Shown piece by piece: positions 47,374-58,106 of a stretch of DNA of 64,000 nucleotides. Location of the stretch: NCBI GenBank assembly GCA_001970955.1, contig MPUH01000137.1, forward strand, positions 1-64,000, read 5' to 3'. A program made the position numbers and the translations under genes. Origin of the DNA: Stentor coeruleus (Eukaryota; Ciliophora; Heterotrichea; Heterotrichida; Stentoridae). Numbering within the stretch: the stretch's first letter is position 1; every line of letters begins with the position of its first letter. The notes below the pieces were generated by a model. That model searched no databases, was not told where the DNA came from, and saw nothing but the letters and a program-made list of their open reading frames with translations.

Positions 47374-48930
47374 ATGGACATAATCTCCCATACACCAGAT
47401 CTGATTATCCATTACCTTATAAACTTCCTAGGAATAAACGACATAGCCCGCCTAGCAGCAGTGTCCAATTTCTTCCATTCGAAATGTATCGAATACTTCT
47501 CAAGTCTCTGCCTTCAATACAACCTTCCCAGTGTCTCACCAATCGCAGACTTTGGGAAAATCTACACCCAACGTTGTCTTATATGGGAATCCTGGTCGCT
47601 AGAAGAACGTAAACTCCAATATTTGCCCTACAATTTAGTAAAGTCCATAAAACTAGCCAGTGATTTCACATGTGTCTTAAAATACAATGGGAAACTCTAC
47701 TCAAATATTGCAGGAGGAGAAATAGAAGAAGTAAGCGATGGAGTGAAAGAAGTTGATGCATGTATGCTGGGGATGATATACAAAAAGCAAAACGGCACAG
47801 TAAGTTGGTGGAGAGTCAATGCTGGGAATGTTTTAAAAACCGATTGGCAAGGTGAGGAACCAAATGTAATAGCAGCATCTGTATATGGAATAATAGGGTT
47901 AAAAAGTGGTAAAGTCATAGCTTTCGACCACAACTATACAAGAGAAGTAAATTTTGCATCAGGTAACTCACATCCAATAAGCCAAATTAAAGCAACACCT
48001 AAAATGCTCCTTATATTAAATGAAGCTGGTCAACTATTCTCATGTGGCCTTATAACTTTTGAAGCTATTCTTATAACAACAGGAGCATTTAGATATTTAG
48101 CTTTAGGAAACACCCATTCTCTTGCTCTAATGCAAAAATCAGTAACTCCAGTTGGTCAATGGTCTACTGAAACTTTATTAAAATTCATGTCATCAAATGG
48201 TTTTGAAGACTGTTGCCAGTTAATAAAAAACCATGAAATTGATGGTACTGACCTTGAAGATATAAATGAAAAGTACTTCATTGAAACCTTAGGCATACGT
48301 GAACCAGAACGAAGATGTAAATTGAAATTCTTACTCAAACAAACAAATACGCAAAAATACGAAAAGGATTTTGAAATACTTGGATGGGGAAGGAATAATT
48401 TTATGCAATTAGGTCCTGAAGGGATTATGATAAATAATCCATCAATAATCACAAAGGCTGTTATTCAAGATAATGATAAAATTGAAAGTTTGACTTGTGA
48501 TAAAATGTACTCGTATATTTGTACTAGTAATGGGAAAATATTAGCTTTAGGGGGGAAAAATGCTGTGAAAATGACGAAAGCTGAGAAGAAAAATTTTTTA
48601 TGGGAGGATGTGAGTGAAAAGATTTTAGAGAAAGGGAGGGTTGTGGAAATTGAAGGAAGTAATAAGAGGCTTGGGGTGATTTATAGAGAAGAGAATAAGA
48701 AAAAAATTAAAGTGAAAATGCGCATGTCAGAAGATATTTTGAAGCTGATTAATAATGGGAGTTTACCAGTTGAGGCTTATGAGATTGGATATTTGGATAG
48801 GTTTCTTGGTATGTTGGAGATAAGTTTAAAGGATTTCAATAAGACGGATATACCTAAACACAGGATTCAGTACTTTAAGAGGAATGGGAAGATTGTGTGG
48901 GATAGAAGAAGTCGACTAGACTGCTTTTAA
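47374..48930 (+). CDS. F-box / RCC1-like / SAM / MJ1316-domain fusion protein, 518 aa
   Basis: Four recognisable parts in one frame. Residues 1-50 resemble an F-box (LIIHYLINFLGINDIARLAA then VSNFFHSKC), suggesting a link to SCF ubiquitin ligase. Residues about 60-255 and 325-395 have RCC1-type propeller strands (FRYLALGNTHSLALM; ILGWGRNNFMQLG). Between them, about 262-322, sits a SAM domain (WSTETLLKFMSSNGFEDCCQ ... IETLGIREPERRCKLKFLLK). Residues about 450-515 match the MJ1316 (DUF504) domain predicted to recognise RNA cyclic phosphate ends: IGYLDRFLGMLEISL, then IPKHRIQYFKRNGKIVWDRR. The gene has no intron. The combination is not one I know; it may target an RNA-end-linked substrate for ubiquitination, which is inference. 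Confidence 0.8.
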   Translation: MDIISHTPDLIIHYLINFLGINDIARLAAVSNFFHSKCIEYFSSLCLQYNLPSVSPIADFGKIYTQRCLIWESWSLEERKLQYLPYNLVKSIKLASDFTCVLKYNGKLYSNIAGGEIEEVSDGVKEVDACMLGMIYKKQNGTVSWWRVNAGNVLKTDWQGEEPNVIAASVYGIIGLKSGKVIAFDHNYTREVNFASGNSHPISQIKATPKMLLILNEAGQLFSCGLITFEAILITTGAFRYLALGNTHSLALMQKSVTPVGQWSTETLLKFMSSNGFEDCCQLIKNHEIDGTDLEDINEKYFIETLGIREPERRCKLKFLLKQTNTQKYEKDFEILGWGRNNFMQLGPEGIMINNPSIITKAVIQDNDKIESLTCDKMYSYICTSNGKILALGGKNAVKMTKAEKKNFLWEDVSEKILEKGRVVEIEGSNKRLGVIYREENKKKIKVKMRMSEDILKLINNGSLPVEAYEIGYLDRFLGMLEISLKDFNKTDIPKHRIQYFKRNGKIVWDRRSRLDCF

Positions 48931-49169
48931 ACTTTAATTCTAATAACTTATTAGGAAATATTTTGTTTTATTTTTGAAATAAATGGTTGATTGAGTTTTT
49001 AGGTTTGTGGTGGTTGTTGTATTTATAATTAAAGTTTTTTATTGAGGGTTAATTTTTAGGTTTATNATTATAAAAATAATATTATAGTTTATCGTGTTGC
49101 CTTAAAAAACTTAAGGGCATATACTTATAATAATAATAAAAACATATTTCTAAACAGGTCTGAATTATT

Positions 49170-49660
49170 ATATGTTGATAACCTTGTATACTCGAAAAAA
49201 TCCAAACTGAAACTCAAATAACTAGAATATTTTCTTGACCTAAAAGGAAAAAAAGTGATATATACATTCTAAAACTTAAAGACCTTAACAAAAAATATGA
49301 AGACACCAAATAACAATATGCAAAAGAAAAAGTTTACTCAAACAAATTAACTCGTTAAAATTCAAAGAATAAAAAATTATTAATTGCAGAATGGAACAAC
49401 AGCTTTGTAATGCATAAGAAAACTCGATGCTTATAGAAAAATATGACACTTTGTTAGAAAAATATCAGAAGGTTTAAGCTATAAAAACTCAGAAACAGAG
49501 TTTATATATAGAATCTTCTTTAATAATATCAGAAAAAAATCTGATGGTTTAAGAATTTATGCAAAAAGTTTGATTAGAGGGAAAAACTGTCATATTGTGT
49601 AAGAAACCATATAAGAATACTAGGGGCATGCAAATTCTATATCGAATTTATGATGTCTAG
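49170..49660 (+). pseudogene. decayed coiled-coil coding remnant
   Basis: Plus-strand frames read like a charged helical protein: SDIYILKLKDLNKKYEDTK near 49255, and further on NSMLIEKYDTLLEKYQKV, SSLIISEKNLMV, EGKTVILCKKPYKNTRGM and ILYRIYDV. Stops interrupt at least nine times over about 95 codons in the second part, close to what chance gives in this base composition, so the case rests on amino-acid character alone. Family unknown. Confidence 0.35.
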
Positions 49661-49989
49661 AAGGACAAGTGGTAGTAGTTAAGCGCGGCTTAGAGCTTCA
49701 AGATAATTTTTGTATTCGAAATTTGATTCTAAGTTAGGTTTTTAATATTATGCATTGTACCTTTTTCATATATTTTAAATTTATACATCAATAATTTAGG
49801 CAAAGTTGCTAATTGTTAGGAGCTACTTAAAAACTTAATTTTTTGAGTTCGCTGCTCTAAAAAAATAAAATTTGAAAGGCAGTTAAGATATGCAAATCTT
49901 AAGCATTTAACTTAATTTAATTGTTATAATGGTAGAAAGGGAACTTTTAAGATTATTTGCAAGAGTTAATTATATAGGATAAATGAAAT

Positions 49990-50570
49990 TAAGCCCGGAG
50001 CCTTAAAGATACCATAAATTTCTATGGAGTTGAAGTCAGAATAGAAAATCACTTCAAGAACAAACTAAAAATCCGCTTTAAGAAAAACGTTGATACTTCA
50101 AAAATATGAATTTTTTTTTGAAAATCTGTTTACAATAAATATCTCATTACAAATGAGGAACTATGCAGTGAATTGCTTGAAAAGAATCGAATTATCCTCT
50201 CAATTATTTATATTGCTAATAAAAAAAAAGAAAATGCTTTCCTATCAGAATATGAATTTTTTTTGTCTTTGCCTGGAAAATCTTATAGAATTTAAAATAG
50301 CGACTCATGAAACTTTAGTACCAGAATGAAGAAATTATTAAGGAAAGTTTATTTGTTTGCATTTCAGGCTAATGTTAAGGAAAATTATCTCAAGGCTGAT
50401 AAGAAGAAGAAATAAAATGTTTTAATCATTTACGCAAATTTAAAAAAAAAAATTGATTGATCTTAAATAAAAAATTCGATTTATATACCAGTTATCACAA
50501 AAATAAATGAATACCTAGCAGGCAAATCCCTCTAGACTACACAACAAAATCAGAAAACCGGAACTGTTAT
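49990..50570 (+). pseudogene. decayed gene, copy A (shares about 400 bp with copy B)
   Basis: The frame KYLITNEELCSELLEKN, SIIYIANKKKENAFLSEYEF, KLLRKVYLFAFQANVKENYL and later KTGTVIYLSPEIF is interrupted by about nine stops. The last piece resembles the kinase activation segment (GT-x-x-Y-x-SPE), but no other kinase motif is found, so that is a hint only. The stretch 50144-50390 is similar by eye to 52690-52930. A 79-aa frame at 50090-50329 is another frame of the same remnant. Confidence 0.5.
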
Positions 50571-51319
50571 TTATTTATCCCCCGAAATTTTTTAAAAATC
50601 TTCAGTGCATAAACCTTTATTTTTATCCATCATTTTTACTCCCATGGGAAAAATCTCACCAGAAGGGATACTTATGGCTAGAGCTCTGTCCTGGCAATCA
50701 AACTTGGCCTTTTTCTTGAAAGCTATAAGGCTCTGAGAAAACTTAACCTGCTAATTCAAAAAGGAATCCTATTACAAGATTTATATCATAAATTAAGAGG
50801 CTATAACTTCAAACCAATCAATTGAATCCGCATCGAAAATTGAAAATAAATGTTTCAAAATACTCTTATTGTATTAAAAGCAAATCAAAATATTCAATAT
50901 ATAAAGTCATTAGAGATTCAATAATTTATGATAATATGGGCTTAATCAATCATTATAATAAAAATTACTGTAACACCTGAAATCAAATACTTTCAAAATT
51001 CAAAGAATCACTTTGCATACACTTGAATAATTTGATAAAATACTCAATAGAAAAATCTACCTCTATTCTCTCATCAGACATATTGATGCATTTTCACTAC
51101 AAACATAGTATTTTGTTTCAGAAATCATTGTAAGGCTTTATAAAGAGGCAGATTGGTTTTATTTTATCATTGAAATAATTATGATAATTAAAGGGTTTAA
51201 TAAAATTAATCAATAGAATATGTACAATTAGCATGTTCAGGCAAGATAAAAACATTAATTTAAGAGTTTTACTTGAAGAAATTATATTAAAAATTATCCT
51301 GATGGATTTGCTAGGAAAA

Positions 51320-51690
51320 ATTTATGCCCGGATTTAACAAGAACTTAATTGTATTAAAATTTTTCATTGAAATTGAAGGAAGTAAAGGGGCTTTCGTAAT
51401 TTATTTTCATGAATTTGCCCATTATTTACAGAGGTCTCAAAGTAATACAATCAGAGAAAACAAAAGTTTCAAAAGCAAAAGAGATTTTTATATGAAAGAA
51501 GAAGGATATTTAATAAAAAGTCCAATTTTTGTGGCTTGTCTTTATTATATAAATAGAAACTTCTGATAATATTGCGAACATTGAGTTTGATGAAGACCAT
51601 GACAAATTTATGAAGGTATTTAACAAGAAAAATTAAAGTAAATAAGATAATAAGTCTTCAAAGAAAAGAAATATGATTTTATTAGGCGAA
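51320..51690 (+). pseudogene. decayed gene fragment with HEFAH metallopeptidase-like motif
   Basis: An 80-aa frame (51324-51566) reads LIVLKFFIEIEGSKGAFVIY then FHEFAHYLQRSQSNTIRENK. HEFAH fits the HExxH zinc-peptidase motif in a hydrophobic-then-helical setting, and MKEEGY downstream could hold a third ligand. In the next frame the sequence continues NIEFDEDHDKFMKVFNKKN and stops, matching the end of copy B (QIDEVHDQFKKVFNEKN) at about 53340-53393. A frameshift separates the two parts, so the piece is not a working gene as it stands. Confidence 0.45.
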
Positions 51691-52534
51691 TACGGATCAA
51701 GATTTAGTAATGTTAAGTTAAATTTAAAAATTGTAATAATATCTTGTGTTAATACTATAATTCTTATCCTTATTAAGAATTTTTCAGAGTATCCTTTATA
51801 CTATTTTGCTTAAAAAGTCAAATACAATTAAGAAAGATAGGTAATAGGTCAAATTATATTCTTTTTAAGTTAGATTCTATAAATGGCCTTCAGATCTTAT
51901 ATTTAATCTTTAAGTAAGTATAAAGCATTTTACATAATTCGATACTCTCAATCAGTTTGTTGATGATTTTCTTGATAAAAATATAGAGTATTCAAGTTTA
52001 ATTTTTGCAAAAAGACAAAATTCAAAAAAAAATATTCATTTCAGATCTTAGAAAGAATAGCATAAATTGGAAAATATATGCTAAGATTTGTACAAGACCG
52101 CAGAAAAATAAAGATTTAATGTATTTATCAATCATCATTTCAGCTTCTTGAGATTATGCTAAGAGTGTATAAACATAAGTATAGATTTACTGGGACGATT
52201 AGAGAATTTCTAAAATATTATTAAATTTATCAGAAATAAAATCTTCTTGTTGAAAATACATAAAAATTTTGAAAACATTTATTCCTATAGTGTTGGAGGA
52301 GAAAATAAGATTTTTCATTAAAGACTATTCTTCAAAGAATTATATAAATTAACTAATTTATGCTTGTTATTGCAATTTAGAAATTAAAAAAGTTTTAGGA
52401 TATCCTCAATACTTAATTTTAATTACTAATTGGTATAGGAACGTAAGAAATTTTTTAAGGTTATTTAAGGTTTTTACAAAAGCTATTCATAAAATTATAA
52501 GAAAAATATAAATTTGGGCACAATTTATTTAAAT

Positions 52535-53400
52535 TCTAAAGATACCATTATAATTTTAAATGAATGCTGAAATTGAAGTCAAAAATGAAACTCATTTCAA
52601 GGCGTAATTAAAGATCTACTTAAAAAAGCATGAGGATGTTTCAAGAGAACGAAGGATTTTCTGAGAAAAAAATCCACAATAAATATTTTGTTTGCAGATA
52701 AGAAACTATGTAGTGAATTACTTGGACAGAATCGGATATTCTTTCAATCATTTATATCGCTGATAAAAAAAAAAGGAAAAACTTTCCTATTAGAATATGA
52801 AAAAAAAATTATCTGTCTGGAAAATTTTATAGAATTTAAATTAGTGGCTCATTAAATTATAATATCAGAATGGAGATTCTTTTAAGAAAAGTTTATTTGT
52901 TTGCATTTCAGGCTAATGCAAAGGAAGCTAAATTCAATTCTCATATAAAAGAAGTAAAAAATTATATTTATCTTTTTAATGTAAATCTCTTGGAAAAACA
53001 GAATCTCTATATAATTGACTTTTATAAAAACTCAATTTTTGTTTGATTTAAAACTGTATTAGCAATATGAAAGCGATTATAAAAAAATTCAAAGCTTAAA
53101 AACTGTTTAACTGATTTCGTTATTTTTGAAAATAATTTATTCTTAGGAGATTAAAAACAATTTAAGAACATTGCAACAATCAAGATATAAGTTTATATTT
53201 AACTCAACTTATACTCTGCTAAGTAATAATCTCTACAACTTTTTTAATGATAAAAAACTCAGTAATGAAATTAAAACATTTATGCCATCAATAAAGATAC
53301 CTTTTTTGCTTTAGATCAAGCAATTACCCAGCTTTAAATGCAGATTGATGAAGTTCATGATCAGTTTAAGAAGGTGTTTAACGAGAAAAATTAACTAAAA
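52535..53400 (+). pseudogene. decayed gene, copy B
   Basis: 52540-52930 resembles copy A by eye, beginning with gaaattgaagtcaaaaatga near 52570 and including the shared gtttatttgtttgcatttca (52897 and copy A 50348). 53325-53400 resembles the end of the HEFAH fragment. The copy has indels relative to copy A. No metallopeptidase motif is visible in this copy. Confidence 0.5.
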
Positions 53401-53709
53401 GAAGGTAAATTTTTTATCAGACTTCATAGATCAAATAATATTATTTTACTATTCGAATACAGTTCAAGATAATACTAAACAAAAACTAAAAAAAAGGTAG
53501 TTAGTATTGAAAAACACTAAAAATAAAAATAACATCATGAATAATCCTAAATTTCTAATTTAGTTAAAAAAAGTATCTTTAAAACTATTCAAAACAGCCT
53601 TAAAATCCTAAAACAAAAGTTTTTAAAATTGTCTTTTAGAAATTCATACTTTGATTTAATTTTCCCATATAATTTTTCATACTTCTTTATTTTATAATAA
53701 AATACGTTA

Positions 53710-56058
53710 ATGTCGTCTTTTTTGAATTTTGAACTAACGATTTCTGATTTAACAATACCGAATTACTCAGGTCCTATCAAATGCGCTTTAGTATTGGCTA
53801 ATTTTTCTACTACAGTGTCTATACCTTGCAAACCCCTTAACATGGTTAATATAAAAATTGACCCGATGGACAAATTGTACTTAAGTGTTTTTACTCAATC
53901 ATCAGAAGCTGGGTGTTTGGAGATTCCTTATAGTTATTTTGCTGATGAGGTTTTGGATTCTAAGTTTAAGCTGTATGAAAGCTCAATAAATATACAGAGA
54001 GAAAAAAGTCAGTTGAAAGCTACTGGAGAAGTACATTTGCGGATTATGAAACTTGATGAGGTGTGTTTTAGGTGTGAAGGACTTGAAAAACTTGTTAGGG
54101 ATATCAAATTGAATATGTTCGATATTGATGATGCTATTCATACACATCCAGTTAAAATACATGATGTTTCTGGGCTGAGTCCTGGAAAAAAAAGTAAATC
54201 TTTAATGATGACTGGGAAAGAAAGTAAATCTTTGATGATGACTGGGAAGGAAAGTTATTCTGTAGAATTACAAGATGAAGATATGATTTGTGAACAAAAA
54301 TCTGGGAAGGATGCAAGTGAAACATTTAAAGGAAAGGGTGAAGAAAAAAAAAGTACAGGGCTGAAGAAAAATCCTAAGTCTAAAGCGCTTAGATCAGGGA
54401 AAAGTGATATAAATGAGTTGAAAATCCCTGATGAGCATAATGCTCCTACAGTCCCAGAGCAAGATTTAAAGAAAATGCTTGAAGAAAGCATAAAATCCAG
54501 ACAGGAACTCTTGTCTTCTGTTAACGAAGCAGCTGATCAATTATCAAAACAACTCAAAGATCAAGGTGAGCATCTAGAAAACGCCCTTGCCGGTCGTTCT
54601 GAGGCAATGGACCAACTTCTCAAAACAAACGAGCACCTTAAAAAAATCCAACAAGAAAACCAACAACTTATCCAACTTCTAGAAGAAAAAGATATCGCTT
54701 TAAACAATCTAAAACCTAAAGCTGCATATTCAGAATCTTTAGAAAACACATTAAACAATCTATCAGGACAATTAGAAAAATCTATAAACGAAAACAGTTC
54801 TTTAGAAAAAAAGCTCCAAGAATCTTTGGCTGCATTTTTAACAAGCAATAATAATATAAATAAACGTGTACAAGACCTTACAACAGAAAAGGCTGATTTG
54901 TTATCGAAACTTGAAGAATTGATAAAACAAAATCATAGTTTGAGACATGAAAATGATAGACTTACAAATCTTTCTAATGAATTGTGTGGACAAATAGCAA
55001 TATTACAAGCTGAAATTGAAGCTGCGAGGGCAAGAGAAAATAGAGAGAAGCAGTTGCAGCAGTTGCTAATAACAGCTGAAAATGCGAAAAAAGCTTTGAA
55101 GAAGGAATTGGATGATATGGCTGGGAAGTTTTCAGAACAAGCTGATAAGTTAGCGAAATCTAATTCCCGTTTACTTCATGAGAAAAATGCAGTAGAAAAC
55201 CAGCTACTTGAAGCAAATAAAAAACTTGAAGATAAAGACAAAGAACTTAACCGACTCCAACGAGAACTACAAAATTTATCATCCCAGCTCCTCAACTTAA
55301 AAAAAGATTCCAACATAACTGGAGGGTTAAATTCAGTAGTCGATCATCTCTCTCAAGAAAATGCTGAACTCGGAAGACAAAATCGTAAACTTAGTGACCA
55401 AGTTATAAATATGAAAGATACAATTGAAAGCCAAGATGATCATATGCAAAAACAAGCTGAAAAAATTATCGAATTAGAAAGTCTAAATGCTGAAACCGAA
55501 GAACGTGTAGCAAGTCTTGAAAATATGGTTGATGAATTACGTAAAGATCGTGTAGAAATAATTGATGAAAAAGGTGAAGCTTATAGACCTATAAAAGATG
55601 ATCCAATAGATATAGCTTTATCAGATTATGTAAATACTAGACCTGGGGGTTTAAGAGTTCATTTTGATAGAGAAGATCATGGGATATACAATTATGGGAC
55701 AAAGAAAATATTTGTAAAATTAGAACAAGGAAAATTACTTATAAGAGTTGGAGGAGGGTTTATGCAAGTAGAAGATTTTGTTAAAATGTATAGTCCAGTT
55801 GAACTTGAGAGGTTTAGTATAGCTAAAAAGGAACAGGCACAGAAAATACGTCAGAGTTATCTTGGAAAATATGCTGACTCACTAGCTGTGAATAAGAATA
55901 AAAGGGAAATTTCCCCTGAGAGAGCTATTAAGATACTTAAAGATCAAATGGCTTCTGGAGCTTACACACCTTATTATGCAGTGCAGATCAAAACCCCGGA
56001 AAGGTCGGTGAACAGATCTCCTCTTGCTTCAGACAGAGCGAGTAGAACTTCAAACTAA
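53710..56058 (+). CDS. coiled-coil protein with C2-like start and GAS2-like (GAR) domain, 782 aa
   Basis: Residues 1-120 have beta-strand character like a C2 domain (FELTISDLTIPNYSGPIKCA and following). Residues about 120-255 are Lys/Ser-rich and hold a 10-residue repeat (SKSLMMTGKE). Residues about 255-640 are one long coiled coil (LEEKDIALNNLKPKAAYSES, then many EL/QL heptads). Residues about 643-705 match a GAR domain (GTKKIFVKLEQGKLLIRVGG then GFMQVEDFVKMYSP), known from GAS2 proteins to bind microtubules. A basic tail with Ser-Pro sites ends it. It is probably a microtubule- or cortex-linked filament protein. No intron. The start is well placed after the gene desert. Confidence 0.8.
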   Translation: MSSFLNFELTISDLTIPNYSGPIKCALVLANFSTTVSIPCKPLNMVNIKIDPMDKLYLSVFTQSSEAGCLEIPYSYFADEVLDSKFKLYESSINIQREKSQLKATGEVHLRIMKLDEVCFRCEGLEKLVRDIKLNMFDIDDAIHTHPVKIHDVSGLSPGKKSKSLMMTGKESKSLMMTGKESYSVELQDEDMICEQKSGKDASETFKGKGEEKKSTGLKKNPKSKALRSGKSDINELKIPDEHNAPTVPEQDLKKMLEESIKSRQELLSSVNEAADQLSKQLKDQGEHLENALAGRSEAMDQLLKTNEHLKKIQQENQQLIQLLEEKDIALNNLKPKAAYSESLENTLNNLSGQLEKSINENSSLEKKLQESLAAFLTSNNNINKRVQDLTTEKADLLSKLEELIKQNHSLRHENDRLTNLSNELCGQIAILQAEIEAARARENREKQLQQLLITAENAKKALKKELDDMAGKFSEQADKLAKSNSRLLHEKNAVENQLLEANKKLEDKDKELNRLQRELQNLSSQLLNLKKDSNITGGLNSVVDHLSQENAELGRQNRKLSDQVINMKDTIESQDDHMQKQAEKIIELESLNAETEERVASLENMVDELRKDRVEIIDEKGEAYRPIKDDPIDIALSDYVNTRPGGLRVHFDREDHGIYNYGTKKIFVKLEQGKLLIRVGGGFMQVEDFVKMYSPVELERFSIAKKEQAQKIRQSYLGKYADSLAVNKNKREISPERAIKILKDQMASGAYTPYYAVQIKTPERSVNRSPLASDRASRTSN
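54191..54250 (+). repeat. 30-bp in-frame tandem repeat in the GAR protein gene
   Basis: Two 30-bp units (54191-54220 and 54221-54250) differ at two bases and encode SKSLMMTGKE twice, followed by a degenerate third start (SYSVEL). Confidence 0.9.
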
Positions 56059-56496
56059 TAAATGCAATAATTATGTATTATGCAAGCATTTTATTAAATT
56101 TTTAGGATGTTTTGATTATGGATATTTTTAATGCTTATAAAGTAAAACTTTAGAAAGTGGTATCTGTGTAATTTAGTGGATTTACTGGGATGGTAAAAAT
56201 TAAAGTCAATTTAATCTTTGCACCTCAATAAAATTGGTAAAATTTTGGTATTTATAGTGTCAAATTTTTCAGGCTTCACTGTATTTACTCCCACAACCAA
56301 AAATATCCTTCCAAAACCTCATCACCACACCAACTCCAGCTTTAAACCCTAATCAAAAATTTCAAAAATTCCTCCTATCCAAGCGAAAATCCTATAGCCA
56401 CCCTTCAAAATTTTCAAAAAAAGTCTAATTCTCCCTATAAAAAAGCCAAAACCCCAAGTAATATTCATAATAACTCCATAATAATAAAAAAACAAA
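56059..56496. other. intergenic region between two plus-strand genes
   Basis: G-rich left, then C-rich and G-poor from about 56270 to the ankyrin gene start. No coding frame on the plus strand; the minus-strand frame at 56349-56663 overlaps the ankyrin gene and is a shadow. Confidence 0.5.
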
Positions 56497-57201
56497 ATGA
56501 GATTAAGATCAAAGTTATCTAAGTCCTTTGATGAACTTCCTGAAATAATACTTTCCTCACCTCCAGATACACAAAACAAACACTGGAAGCACCTGAGAAA
56601 TGTATTCCTCGCATCATGTCGATTCAGATTCCAAGAAGCAGAAACAGTGACTGATATAAGCAAATTAATTAGAGCAGTTGAAAAAATCCCAACAGATAAA
56701 GCATATAGAGCACGTCGATGTTCTGAACAGATATTTTCACCTATGGGAAGAGCATTAGAAGAACATAGAAGGGAACAATTGTTTTTTCAAGTCATTGAAA
56801 AAGGTGATCCAAATGATATAAGAATACTTGAAGAACTTATTGAAACAGACCCTAAAAAGTATTTAAGGAAAGCTAATGACCCAAATTCTATATTAAATAA
56901 TAAAAACAGAGAAGGATGTACTCCTGTATATGTTGCTTGTAGGAATGGGAGTTTAGAATATGTGGATTATTTTATGAAAAAAGGAGCTGATTTGAAGATA
57001 AAATGTAGCTTGGAAAATGAAAGCTGTATAGAAGCAGCTGCAAGGTGGGGATATGGGCAAATTGTTAAGTTGCTGATGAAGCAGAAGTGGAGTCCTGAGG
57101 AGATTAAAAGAGCTAAGAAACTTACGAAAAGTAAACAGATTTATAATATGCTTGAGAAGAGTCATCATAAAAGACACTGCAGTTGGTGGGGATGCTCATA
57201 A
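56497..57201 (+). CDS. ankyrin-repeat protein, 234 aa
   Basis: Two ankyrin repeats are clear: NREGCTPVYVACRNGSLEYV then DYFMKKGADL, and NESCIEAAARWGYGQIVKLL then MKQKW. They sit at about residues 133-205. A third, diverged unit may precede them (DPNDIRILEELIETDPKKYL). The first 90 residues are basic and unrecognised. The end KRHCSWWGCS is Cys-rich, possibly metal-binding or acylated. Ankyrin repeats bind proteins, so an adaptor role is likely. No intron. Confidence 0.85.
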   Translation: MRLRSKLSKSFDELPEIILSSPPDTQNKHWKHLRNVFLASCRFRFQEAETVTDISKLIRAVEKIPTDKAYRARRCSEQIFSPMGRALEEHRREQLFFQVIEKGDPNDIRILEELIETDPKKYLRKANDPNSILNNKNREGCTPVYVACRNGSLEYVDYFMKKGADLKIKCSLENESCIEAAARWGYGQIVKLLMKQKWSPEEIKRAKKLTKSKQIYNMLEKSHHKRHCSWWGCS

Positions 57202-58106
57202 AATTTACTAATTTTTTTTATATGTGAAGTTTTTGATATATGCTAGATATTTTGAAGAAGTTTGAAGATTTTTTTAAAAATGTATGAGTAGATTATTTAT
57301 AGTGCAAAGATGCTTAACAGATAAATCATAATATAAAAACTAAAACAAAACAACTGTATTAATTGACTTATGCCTTCTCAGCACACAAGTTCCACACTTC
57401 AAACTCTTTTTACTCTAATTAAATTGTAATCTTTCATAGTTGTTTCATTTTTTCTATAAGAAAAAACCATTTTATATCCTAAACCTTATATATACTTATA
57501 ACTATATAAACCTATTCTTAAGTGTTTATCAATAATTGAATATATAAACCTAAGTCTTTACTAGCTTTTCTTCTTTTTCCTATAAACTCTATTCATCTAT
57601 TTTACTTATATAAGCCCAGCATGTATTTCCCTCTTAAACCTCTTATATACTTTTTACCCCAAGTCTAAAATTGATTCCAAAACTTTCTATATAATAATCC
57701 TATATTCAAATTCTGATACAAAATCTAAATATAACTTATAATATTAACAAAATTTTTACAAAAGCCATCAATATTCTCCAAATCTCAAAGAACAAAAACA
57801 CTATGATTTCCAATACACTCAATACCCAAACAAAAATAATAATTTCAAAAGGTAGCCACCTTATATAATAATTACCAACAAACAGTCCATAAAAAATCAT
57901 CCTAGTATCTCTTCAGTTTAGTGTATAAAATTCACAACCTTCATCATATTTTCCTGTTTGTTTATATTTGTTCACCTTGCAAATCCTTAATATTTTCATC
58001 ACATTGTTTTTCAAAAGGCTAATTTCTTTAGTCAACATACTAACTCATCTTAGACTAAAATAATCTGATTTCTGGCATAATATCCGACAGTTATATAAAT
58101 TAATAG
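57202..58106. other. intergenic region before DRC11
   Basis: The first 100 bases are G over C, then 750 bases of C-rich, G-poor sequence. No coding frame. The 3' end carries the DRC11 first exon, listed under that gene. Confidence 0.5.

Larger units (their letters stand above)
48931..53709. other. 4.8-kb gene desert with repeated decayed coding remnants
   Basis: No intact gene of normal size. It contains one N (49066, flanks not obviously duplicated), a coiled-coil-like remnant near 49100-49660, and two diverged copies of a shared sequence (about 50000-50390 and 52540-52930). A second shared pair of 3' ends lies at about 51570-51640 and 53325-53400. The frames are broken by stops and indels. 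The pieces are described separately. Confidence 0.6.

Noticed and set aside
49660-49760. Possible tRNA-like segment near agtggtagtagttaagc
   Set aside because: No consistent acceptor stem, anticodon arm or T-arm could be paired.
49400-50560. Decayed frames that read well if TAA/TAG are Gln and TGA is Arg, suggesting another genetic code or foreign DNA
   Set aside because: Stop density here (about one per 11-18 codons) is near chance for this base composition, frameshifts separate copies A and B, and all intact genes around use the standard code.
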